A stretch of DNA of 11,504 bases from an uncultured Clostridia bacterium (GTDB taxonomy: Bacteria; Bacillota; Clostridia; Oscillospirales; CAG-272), in assembly GCA_945485605.1 (NCBI GenBank), contig CALYSG010000051.1, forward strand, positions 1 through 11,504, given 5' to 3'. The notes beneath the pieces were generated by a model. That model saw only the letters and a program-made list of their open reading frames with translations, did not search any database and had not been told where the DNA came from. The position numbers and the translations under genes are program-made. Position 1 is the first letter of the stretch. Each line of letters begins with the position of its first letter. Positions 5,267 to 11,504 of this stretch are shown here, piece by piece.

Positions 5267-6583
5267 TTGAAAGAGATAAATTACAGTAAAACGATCCCGC
5301 TGACATCGGAATACGACACGGTGGTAATAGGCTCGGGGCCCGCGGGGATCGCGGCAGCCGTAGCCTCGGCACGCGGAGGTGCTGAGACATTGCTCGTAGA
5401 AAGGCTCGGCGCGATCGGAGGAAACCTTACGCTCGGAGAGATCTGCCCGATCCTCGGCTCGGTATCAAAGGGCACGATGGCTGACGAGATAAAGGACGTA
5501 CTTGCAAAAGGCCACGAAAGAGTCGAGGCAGTCACGCACAACGGCGTCGAATTCGGAATTGACGCGACCGAGGCTAAGGAGAGGCTCACGGCGTTCGTTG
5601 CAAAGGCGGGTGTGGATTTTCTTCCTCTGACAGCCTTTATAGACGCGATAAAGGAGGGCGACCGTGTCACGGGAGTGATACTCTCGGCGCAGTCGGGACT
5701 TTTCGCGGTCGGGGCAAAGGTGGTCATCGACGCGACGGGTGACGGAGCGGTCGCCGCGGCGGCGGGTGCCGGATATTTTGTGGGCCGCGATGACGGGCGA
5801 GTCCAGCCCTGCTCGCTCGAATTTACGGTCGACGGGGTAGACGAGAGCATCGCGATCACGGCTTGGGGCGGGAGCGATCCCGTGAAGATCCCCGGAACCG
5901 ACAAGGAATACCGCGTTTTCTGCCGCGAAAAATGCGAGGCGGGCGAGCTACCCGAAAACGTTACGATAGTAAGGCTTCACAGAACGCTTCATCCCGGCGA
6001 GAGGACGGTAAACGCGACGCAGCATAACGGCATTGATCCGCTTGATCCTTTCTCGGTCGGGCGCGCCGAGGTCGACCTTCGGGAGCAGATAGGGAAGTGC
6101 ATGGACTTTCTGAAAAAATATATACCCGGATATGAAAACTGTCGCCTGAAGAGCTCGGCATCTTATCCCGGAGTGCGGGAGTCGAGGCGTATTATCGGCG
6201 ACGAGACTCTTTGCGATGCCGATGTAGAGCAGGGACTGTCAAAGCGCGACGCCGTTGTGCACGACGCATGGTTCCTTATAGATATACACAATCCGAAGGG
6301 CGGAGGACAGGCGGAGGGGCACGCCCGCGACGCAAAGCCCTACGATATTCCTTACGGCTGTCTGCTCGTGCGGGGGCTTGAAGGCATCCTGACCTCGGGA
6401 AGGTGCATATCGGGCACTCACCGCGCACATGCGTCGTACAGGGTCATGACGGTCTGTATGGCGACGGGTGAGGCTGCCGGCACTGCCGCGGCGCTTGCGG
6501 TCAGAGCGGGGATTACGCCGAGAGAGCTTGGAGCCGAGGCGGTTATATCGGCACTTGTTACAAAAGGAGTGTGCCTTAAATAG
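5267..6583 (+). CDS. FAD-dependent oxidoreductase (FAD_oxidored type)
   Basis: A 438-residue flavoprotein. An N-terminal Rossmann fold binds the ADP part of FAD: beta strand DTVVIGSGPAGIAAA with GSGPAG at residues 22-27, and the acidic end of the second strand at LLVER (about 42-46). The second FAD segment IDATGDG is at 154-160, the family block PGVRESRRIIGD at 301-312, and the C-terminal flavin-contacting helix RVMTVCMATGEAAGTAAA at about 392-409. No membrane segment or secretion signal is seen, so it is cytoplasmic. Members of this family are often found in carbohydrate or organic-acid gene clusters, but the substrate is not known. GGGAGGTG (5251-5258) is 8 bases before the TTG at 5267; the TTG two codons earlier (5261) would leave only 2 bases and is less likely. 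The leader from the predicted transcript start (about 5246) is only about 20 bases. No terminator separates it from the binding-protein gene, so read-through is possible. Confidence 0.83.
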   Translation: MKEINYSKTIPLTSEYDTVVIGSGPAGIAAAVASARGGAETLLVERLGAIGGNLTLGEICPILGSVSKGTMADEIKDVLAKGHERVEAVTHNGVEFGIDATEAKERLTAFVAKAGVDFLPLTAFIDAIKEGDRVTGVILSAQSGLFAVGAKVVIDATGDGAVAAAAGAGYFVGRDDGRVQPCSLEFTVDGVDESIAITAWGGSDPVKIPGTDKEYRVFCREKCEAGELPENVTIVRLHRTLHPGERTVNATQHNGIDPLDPFSVGRAEVDLREQIGKCMDFLKKYIPGYENCRLKSSASYPGVRESRRIIGDETLCDADVEQGLSKRDAVVHDAWFLIDIHNPKGGGQAEGHARDAKPYDIPYGCLLVRGLEGILTSGRCISGTHRAHASYRVMTVCMATGEAAGTAAALAVRAGITPRELGAEAVISALVTKGVCLK

Positions 6584-6612
6584 TAATAATCAACGAAAGC
6601 GACGAAAGCCCA

Positions 6613-6641
6613 TTGACAAGAGGAAAGAAATGTATTATAAT
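6613..6641 (+). promoter_or_regulatory. Sigma-A promoter of the solute-binding lipoprotein gene
   Basis: TTGACA (6613-6618) and TATAAT (6636-6641), both perfect, are separated by 17 bp. The predicted start near 6648 leaves a leader of about 48 bases that carries two Shine-Dalgarno-like sequences and a small hairpin. Confidence 0.85.
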
Positions 6642-6662
6642 AAATCCTATCCAAAATAATAT

Positions 6663-6693
6663 AGGAGGAAACCGGATTTTACCGGTAAGGAAA
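6663..6693 (+). promoter_or_regulatory. Double Shine-Dalgarno leader with small hairpin
   Basis: A perfect AGGAGG (6663-6668) lies 27 bases before the ATG, too far for direct use. It is followed by the hairpin ACCGG-ATTTTA-CCGGT (6671-6686) and then a second, weaker site AAGGAAA (6687-6693) at the normal distance from the ATG (6696). Folding the hairpin would bring the strong site closer to the start codon. No start codon fits the first site by itself. Confidence 0.5.
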
Positions 6694-6695
6694 CT

Positions 6696-8276
6696 ATGAA
6701 GAAGAATTCCATAAGAATCCTTGTCTGCGTTCTTGCGGTACTCATGGTACTGCCCTTTATCGCGTCCTGCACAGGTAACGGCGGAAACGGCGGAAACGGC
6801 GGAGACGGCACCACGACAGCGAAGAATGAACAGACAAATGAACCGAGCGGTTCTGTGACCGATGACCCCGACGTTCCGAAGGATGTTGACAAGAACGGCT
6901 ACAAGCTCGACGGGCTTGACAAGTACGGACTCAACTATAACGATGATGAGGTCAGCGTACTTAACTGGAAGGCCGAGCATACCGAATTCCTCGTTGAGCA
7001 AGGCAACACGGGCGACAAGGTAAGCGACGCTATATTCGACCGTAACTCGGCAATCGAATCGAGACTCGGCGTTACCCTTAAGTTTGAGGAGACCGCCGGA
7101 AACAACAGCAATATCTCGAAGTTCGTGCAGAAGGTCGAAGCGGCAAAGACGACCGGTGACTACGATATCATCGCGACCTACAGCCGTACCGCTGCTTCCT
7201 GCAGCACCAAGGGACTTCTCAAGGACCTTAACTCGATCGAAACGAGCTATATCGATTACGAGATGCCGTGGTATCCGAAGAGCCTTATTGACACCATGAC
7301 GATCGGTAACGCCCTTTACTTCATTTCGGGCGATATGTCGACCAACACGATCTACATGATGTATACCATCTATGTAAACAAGACTCTTATGGGTACGTAC
7401 GACTCAGTGAAGGATGTGAATCTCTACGATCTTGTCAGAAACAACGAGTGGACTATCGATAAGCTCGCATGGTTCTGCGACAACGTCGGAACCGGAACGG
7501 GCGGCAAGTACGATGCTACCAACCTTGAAGAGGGCGTATTTGCATTCAGCGGAGTCGACTACGGACTCGATGCCTTCTACGTAGGCTCGAACCTCTCGAC
7601 TCTTGTCCCCGATGAAACCGAAATGATCGTCCTTTCGAAGGACTTCACGAGCCAGAAGGCAGCAACCCTTTGCGAAAAGGTCGCAGCCATCGTCGCAAAT
7701 CCGAACTGCTTTGCTTTCGCGAAGGAGACCAACGCACATAAGTACTACTACGCATTCCAGCAGGGACGCGTCCTCTTCCATCAGGACAGAGCACGTTTTG
7801 CCGAGAGATACCTCATCCCCGAGAACTTCGCCGATGAGTACGGCGTACTTCCCACTCCTCTTTACGACACTGCACAGGGCAAAAAGGTAGGCTACATAAC
7901 CACGATGGCTAACCCCTTCACCCTCTACGGCATCGCCGTTAACTGCAAAGAGGATTCGCAGATGAGCGCAGTCATCGAGTGCTGGGCAAGCGAAGGCTAC
8001 AGAAAGACCACTCCCGCCCTCTTCGAAGCGACCTTCAAGGGCAGATACGTTGCCACGAAGGACGACAGAGAGATGTGGGATATAATCAGAAAAGGCGTCA
8101 AGTTCGACCTTGGACGAATCTATCACAAGGAGATTCTCGGCGGCTACCCGACAGAGCTTTTCAGCGATGCTATCATCGCCAATGATAAGTGGTCGATCCT
8201 TGGCAGAAACAATGCCGAGCTTCTTAACGCCAATATCAAGAAGCTGGTCGCTACCTACAAGAAATTCCAGGGTTAA
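6696..8276 (+). CDS. Extracellular solute-binding lipoprotein (ABC importer type)
   Basis: A 526-residue exported protein. The signal peptide has a basic start (MKKNSIR), a hydrophobic core and a lipobox FIASC with the modified Cys at residue 25, so it should be lipid-anchored on the outer face of the membrane. A low-complexity linker follows: GNGG repeats, then a Thr/Asn/Glu-rich stretch to about residue 60. The remainder resembles family-1 type solute-binding proteins of Clostridia: a first lobe with the SDAIFDRNSAIESRLGVTLKF and YDIIATYSRTA segments, a hinge region, and a second lobe rich in aromatic residues. Such proteins usually capture oligosaccharides for an ABC importer; which sugar, if any, cannot be read. 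No permease or ATPase gene is present in the window, so it is an orphan here. It has its own promoter, and the downstream hairpins may protect its 3' end. AAGGAAA (6687-6693) precedes the ATG. Confidence 0.82.
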   Translation: MKKNSIRILVCVLAVLMVLPFIASCTGNGGNGGNGGDGTTTAKNEQTNEPSGSVTDDPDVPKDVDKNGYKLDGLDKYGLNYNDDEVSVLNWKAEHTEFLVEQGNTGDKVSDAIFDRNSAIESRLGVTLKFEETAGNNSNISKFVQKVEAAKTTGDYDIIATYSRTAASCSTKGLLKDLNSIETSYIDYEMPWYPKSLIDTMTIGNALYFISGDMSTNTIYMMYTIYVNKTLMGTYDSVKDVNLYDLVRNNEWTIDKLAWFCDNVGTGTGGKYDATNLEEGVFAFSGVDYGLDAFYVGSNLSTLVPDETEMIVLSKDFTSQKAATLCEKVAAIVANPNCFAFAKETNAHKYYYAFQQGRVLFHQDRARFAERYLIPENFADEYGVLPTPLYDTAQGKKVGYITTMANPFTLYGIAVNCKEDSQMSAVIECWASEGYRKTTPALFEATFKGRYVATKDDREMWDIIRKGVKFDLGRIYHKEILGGYPTELFSDAIIANDKWSILGRNNAELLNANIKKLVATYKKFQG

Positions 8277-8286
8277 TTAATATATA

Positions 8287-8344
8287 TATCCGCGCTCGCG
8301 GATAAAAAGCAAGTGTGACGTTTCCCCGTGAGCGTCACACTTGC
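8287..8344. other. Intercistronic hairpin pair after the binding-protein gene
   Basis: Two inverted repeats fill the 109-bp gap. The first is TATCCGCG/CGCGGATA (8287-8294/8297-8304). The second has 12 perfect pairs, GCAAGTGTGACG (8309-8320) with CGTCACACTTGC (8333-8344). On the plus strand neither is followed by a U-tract. On the minus strand the larger one is followed by TTTTT, so in form it is a terminator for transcripts from the right, although no minus-strand gene is near. On the plus strand it more likely stabilises the upstream mRNA or attenuates transcription into the next gene. I see no convincing promoter for that next gene in the gap. Confidence 0.65.
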
Positions 8345-8385
8345 GGTCTATATGAGAATTATCGGTTGAAAGGAAGGTTTTTTCG

Positions 8386-11220
8386 ATGAAGAGAATTATT
8401 TCTGCAATACTTGTCACGGTAATGGTGCTTGCGATGATCCCGGCGACATTTATCGGCGTTCTCGCGGCGGATAAGACCGAGCTCGACCTCAAATGGAACG
8501 TCGGCTACGTCGGAAGCAATACGAACGGTAACAATAAAAATAAGGTAGCAGTCGGCGGAGGCGGCGGAAGCTGGCAATACACCGATGTTTTTACCGTCCC
8601 GAAGGCTGGGACGAAGATATCCTTTGACCTTGAGACAGCCGCTATGCCGACAAACTCGGTCTATGTCTTCTCGTCATGGAAAGAGGTCAGCGGAAGCTGG
8701 ATCATGGACCTTGAGGGCGCGAACGTCATCGGTTCGGCAGGGTTTGAATTTATCGGTCAGAAAAACGGTCACTACGAATTCGTCACCGACCGCGACAATC
8801 AGAACATAAGGCTCTGCACAAAGAAGGGCAATGTGAAGGTCTACGCGGAAGAGACGACCGACAAGAGTACCCTTCAGCAGCTCAAGGATATGGAATTCAC
8901 CTCGACCTTCGCCGAAAACGGAACGGTAGAGGGGATCAAGTGGTTCTGCGGCTACGCCAGCTCGGAAACCAATACAAACGGCTCGGCAAAGGAGACGAAG
9001 TATTACTCCGCCGATTATGCCGTGTCGAACCTTATAAGAGTCCCGAAGGCGGGCACGAAGATCAGCTATACTCTCAATATGCCGGCGGCGGCAAACTCGA
9101 ACTACAATGCCTTCACGGTCTATACGAAGATCGGCGAACGCTACGTTTACGACTACGGTTATGCGGCGACGAACGCGCTGATCTTCTCGGGGAGCAACCC
9201 CTATACCTACACCTACATCACGGCGAAGGACAACGAGGTCATAAGACTCTGCTGCCGCCCGAACCTGGGCTATAAGTCGATCTTCCTTGACAAAGCCCCC
9301 GTCGAGGTCAAGTGGACAGCTACGACAGAGCCGCCTACCGCCTCGACAAAGCAGGAGACCGTATGGCCCGATCCCGAGCTTCTGAGCCTTGTCACCGGCG
9401 CGACGCTTATCGGAAGCAAGACCGAGCTCAAGTGGGAGCCGGGATACGTCGGCTCGCAGTATCAGGACAGCGAATCGAAGCGCCTCTCCTTCGTGGCGCA
9501 GGGCGATACCGCCGTGTACTATACCTCGGAGGTTTTCACCGTTCCGAAGGCGGGCACTACTATCTACTTCTTTGACCAGAACTTCACCGACTGGAACGGC
9601 GGAAAGTTCTCCTCGCCGAGCGCGATCACCGTTTCTCACTGGAAGCAGGTGCACGGAGAGTGGGAGCTCGATACCTCGAAGGAATACCTGACGGGTTGCG
9701 AGGCATATCAGCTTGACCTTTACGATAAGTACCGCGCTTATGCCTATACGACAAAGGAAAAGAACGAAAAGATAAGGCTGTGCCTGCGTTATGCCCCGAT
9801 GTATGAGGGCGAAGCGGCGAAGATCCCGCCAGTATACTTTGTTGAGTCCTCCGATTTCGCGGTGAAGGGAAGCGATACCGCGGCTCTCGCGAACGGAAGC
9901 TATACCGACGCCTCGGGTGCGAAGGTCGAATTCTCCTTCTACCTGCCCTACGGAAGCGGAAAGGCAGAAAAGCAGTACGCTCTCGTCTTCGATACCTCTG
10001 CCGATTCGGCGGTAGCGAAGGAGCTTGCCGCCCGCCGCGTGAAGAACGCGATCGTCGTGGCATATCCTTCGGAGGATATGGCACTTGCCGGCAGGCTGCT
10101 TGACGAGGCGGTGAAAAATCTGCCCGTAAAGGTATCGGATATACTTTTCGTCGGCGGTGACGCCCTCGGCGCACACGCGGCAAGATTCGAGACTATCAGA
10201 CTCTGCAAAGCCATGCTTTATACCGGAAGCGGAAAGGCTCCCGCGCTGACCTATGCAAAGGTCAAGTCTATCGGCGATTTCGAGAATACCTCGAAGGCTG
10301 CCGAATGGGTGATCGACAATTACAGCAACTATTACAGTCTGCTTGAAGGACTGAAGATGTACGCGATCGGCGACAGCTACTTCGGCGGCTCGGGCCTCGG
10401 TCAGCATCAGACATGGGTGAACCTACTTGGCTACAAGTACGATATGACCTTCCATAACTACGGGATCGGAGGCAACCAGGTCGCGCTTGTCAAAACGAAT
10501 CCCGATGCGAACTCGCCTTCCATGTGCGTGAGATATACCGAGCTCCCGACCGACGGTGATATTTACTTCATCGAGGGCGGAAGAAACGACCGTCACCACA
10601 GCGTGCCGTTCGGCGATCCGACGAGCACAGATATCACGACCTACAGCGGTGCCCTTAATAAGATAATAAGCTATATCACCGAGAATAATCCGAATGCCTT
10701 TATCGTTCTCGTAACACCTTGGAGCCACAAGAGCGAGACAGGATACCTCGGCACTAACGACGACTACGCGAACGCGATGAAGAAGCTCGCCGAGCATTAT
10801 AACACCGACCGCATAGTCTGCCTTTACGCCGCAGATACCGAATGGACGGGTATAAATATGAGCGATGCGGATTGCCGCACAAAGTATTGCCTTAATCCGA
10901 CGGACGTCAGCCACCTGAATGCTAACGGAATGTATATGGTAGAGCCGAAATTCGAGCAATTTATCGCCGAAAAGTACGCTAAGTACAAGGGACTGAGCCT
11001 TGTTAACGAGGCAGAGGACGCAGAGAAGTTCCTGAAAGCCGTCGAGCCCGAAAACCCGGGTTCGAGCGGCGAGGATCCGGAGGTCACCACGACAGCCGAG
11101 CCCGGAAAGCAGGAGGAAAGCTCGTCGTGCAGCTGCGCCTCGGGCGCGTTCACGGCGGTCGCGCTCCTTGTCTGCGCGGTTGTCAGCCTCTCTGTCGCTG
11201 TCATCAAAAAAGTAAGATAA
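8386..11220 (+). CDS. Secreted, membrane-anchored multidomain SGNH (GDSL) hydrolase
   Basis: A 944-residue surface protein. A signal peptide (MKRII, hydrophobic core, cleavage near VLAAD at 25-29) is followed by three divergent copies of one domain, about 31-156, 183-303 and 345-487. Each starts with a KW..GY motif, has VPKAGT in the middle (71-76, 219-224, 386-391), and ends with IRLC (141-144, 286-289, 463-466). Residues about 495-650 resemble an alpha/beta-hydrolase but lack its catalytic features. The SGNH hydrolase domain (about 655-865) has all four blocks: GDSY with Ser664, NYGIGGN (691-697), GGRND with Asn734, and DVSH with Asp840 and His843. Enzymes of this fold are esterases, often acting on acyl groups of glycans. 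A Glu/Pro/Thr-rich linker leads to CSC (915-917), a membrane helix (about 921-940) and KKVR. GGAAGG (8372-8377) lies 8 bases before the ATG. Co-transcription with the binding protein is likely. The substrate is unknown. Confidence 0.83.
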   Translation: MKRIISAILVTVMVLAMIPATFIGVLAADKTELDLKWNVGYVGSNTNGNNKNKVAVGGGGGSWQYTDVFTVPKAGTKISFDLETAAMPTNSVYVFSSWKEVSGSWIMDLEGANVIGSAGFEFIGQKNGHYEFVTDRDNQNIRLCTKKGNVKVYAEETTDKSTLQQLKDMEFTSTFAENGTVEGIKWFCGYASSETNTNGSAKETKYYSADYAVSNLIRVPKAGTKISYTLNMPAAANSNYNAFTVYTKIGERYVYDYGYAATNALIFSGSNPYTYTYITAKDNEVIRLCCRPNLGYKSIFLDKAPVEVKWTATTEPPTASTKQETVWPDPELLSLVTGATLIGSKTELKWEPGYVGSQYQDSESKRLSFVAQGDTAVYYTSEVFTVPKAGTTIYFFDQNFTDWNGGKFSSPSAITVSHWKQVHGEWELDTSKEYLTGCEAYQLDLYDKYRAYAYTTKEKNEKIRLCLRYAPMYEGEAAKIPPVYFVESSDFAVKGSDTAALANGSYTDASGAKVEFSFYLPYGSGKAEKQYALVFDTSADSAVAKELAARRVKNAIVVAYPSEDMALAGRLLDEAVKNLPVKVSDILFVGGDALGAHAARFETIRLCKAMLYTGSGKAPALTYAKVKSIGDFENTSKAAEWVIDNYSNYYSLLEGLKMYAIGDSYFGGSGLGQHQTWVNLLGYKYDMTFHNYGIGGNQVALVKTNPDANSPSMCVRYTELPTDGDIYFIEGGRNDRHHSVPFGDPTSTDITTYSGALNKIISYITENNPNAFIVLVTPWSHKSETGYLGTNDDYANAMKKLAEHYNTDRIVCLYAADTEWTGINMSDADCRTKYCLNPTDVSHLNANGMYMVEPKFEQFIAEKYAKYKGLSLVNEAEDAEKFLKAVEPENPGSSGEDPEVTTTAEPGKQEESSSCSCASGAFTAVALLVCAVVSLSVAVIKKVR

Positions 11221-11244
11221 TTAAGAACCCATTATAAAAATTTT

Positions 11245-11280
11245 GCTGGGGGAACCTCCTTAAAAGGAGGTTCCCCCAGC
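11245..11280. terminator. Perfect 17-bp palindromic hairpin after the SGNH gene
   Basis: Bases 11245-11261 pair perfectly with 11264-11280 around a two-base centre, 25 bp after the stop codon. The plus strand continues with GGGTTATTC, so there is no U-tract for the gene it follows. On the minus strand it is followed by AAAATTTTTATAAT. It probably ends or trims the SGNH transcript and may also block minus-strand transcripts. It resembles the terminator at 4029-4069. Confidence 0.75.
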
Positions 11281-11283
11281 GGG

Positions 11284-11404
11284 TTATTCAACGAAGGGCA
11301 GGCGGTGCCTGCAGCCCTGACTCGCATTTTATTCACCGAAGGGCGGGCAGTGCCCGCGCCCCTGACTCGCATTTTATTCACCGAAGGGTGAAGACCTCAC
11401 CCGG
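11284..11404 (+). repeat. Tandem 45-bp hairpin units (two complete, one partial)
   Basis: Units start at 11284, 11329 and 11374, an exact 45-bp period, each opening with TTATTCA(A/C)CGAAGGG. Units 1 and 2 agree at 39 of 45 positions; both end in CCCTGACTCGCATT. Each holds a hairpin: GCAGGC/GCCTGC in unit 1 (11298-11303/11307-11312), GCGGGC/GCCCGC in unit 2 (11343-11348/11352-11357), and GGGTGA/TCACCC in the partial unit 3 (11386-11391/11397-11402). A related unit is found in reverse at 286-341. The stretch has no gene. Confidence 0.8.
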
Positions 11405-11504
11405 AAACAACGTCGGCAGGAAGATCGACAAGCTTCATCTTTACGCTTTTTTTAAAGTTTGGCTCAAGCCTTTTTAAAGGCTTGCGGTAGCCGAAGGCAG
11501 AGCC
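11405..11504 (+). repeat. Composite repeat, right copy, running out of the window
   Basis: From the partial third unit onward the sequence matches the reverse complement of about 192-290: the GTCGGC motif (11412-11417), a T-rich run with AAAGTTT, and the hairpin CAAGCCTTT/AAAGGCTTG (11465-11473/11476-11484) that takes the place of the left hairpin 192-211. Its right end is outside the window. No gene is seen here. Confidence 0.65.

Noticed and set aside
8674..10407. Minus-strand open frame of 577 codons inside the SGNH gene
   Set aside because: It is long only because of the codon bias of the plus-strand gene. It has no recognisable domain, promoter or binding site, while the plus frame has signal peptide, repeats and a full SGNH active site.
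11284..11404. The 45-bp periodic units as a CRISPR array
   Set aside because: The units are contiguous, with no unique spacers, and the variable part is a hairpin rather than foreign sequence.
192..11490. The inverted end repeats as boundaries of one large composite transposon
   Set aside because: There is no transposase, the interior genes look like ordinary chromosomal genes with their own promoters, and each copy is placed as a 3'-end element of its neighbour. No target duplication was seen.

Overview
The window looks like chromosomal DNA of an uncultivated gut-type member of the class Clostridia (Bacillota). The reasons are AGGAGG-type ribosome binding sites in front of nearly every gene, textbook sigma-A promoters with 17-bp spacers and extended -10 boxes, a Gram-positive lipoprotein binding protein, a DUF1836-type MerR-like regulator, Thr-rich linkers in the secreted proteins, and a GC-rich third codon position. 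The order (Oscillospirales, Christensenellales or a relative) cannot be decided from sequence reading alone. No tRNA, rRNA, CRISPR array or complete transposase gene was seen.

Left part (1-4069). A terminator for a gene outside the window (2-43) is followed by a gene-free, hairpin-rich composite repeat (about 62-341). A minus-strand M50 (site-2 type) membrane metalloprotease gene follows (348-965). Just upstream of its start lies a 149-bp non-coding element with 19-bp imperfect terminal inverted repeats and a TTAA direct repeat on each side (967-1123), which reads as a MITE. Divergent from the protease is a three-gene operon on the plus strand: a MerR-like DUF1836 regulator, an NfeD-like membrane protein with a calcium-motif acidic loop, and a flotillin/SPFH protein. 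Its strong promoter (1180-1208) carries a perfect inverted repeat that is probably the regulator's operator. The operon ends at a bidirectional terminator (4029-4069). The group looks like a membrane-organisation or membrane-stress module.

Right part (4082-11280). A minus-strand gene for a predicted cytoplasmic beta-propeller-like protein is transcribed back to back with a gene for a FAD-dependent oxidoreductase of the FAD_oxidored type; their -35 boxes are only 4 bp apart. Next come an orphan extracellular solute-binding lipoprotein with its own promoter and, after an intercistronic pair of hairpins, a 944-residue secreted, membrane-anchored protein. That protein has three copies of an unrecognised roughly 120-140-residue domain, a degenerate alpha/beta-hydrolase-like domain, an active-looking SGNH (GDSL) hydrolase domain, and a Cys-containing C-terminal membrane anchor. 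Together these suggest capture and deacylation of a substituted glycan or similar substrate at the cell surface, but the substrate cannot be read from the sequence.

Right end (11284-11504). Two and a half tandem 45-bp hairpin units run into the same composite repeat found at the left end, in inverted orientation. Relative to the gene it follows, each copy points the same way: it sits downstream of the stop codon. A compensatory base-pair change between two units suggests that the hairpin structure itself is conserved.
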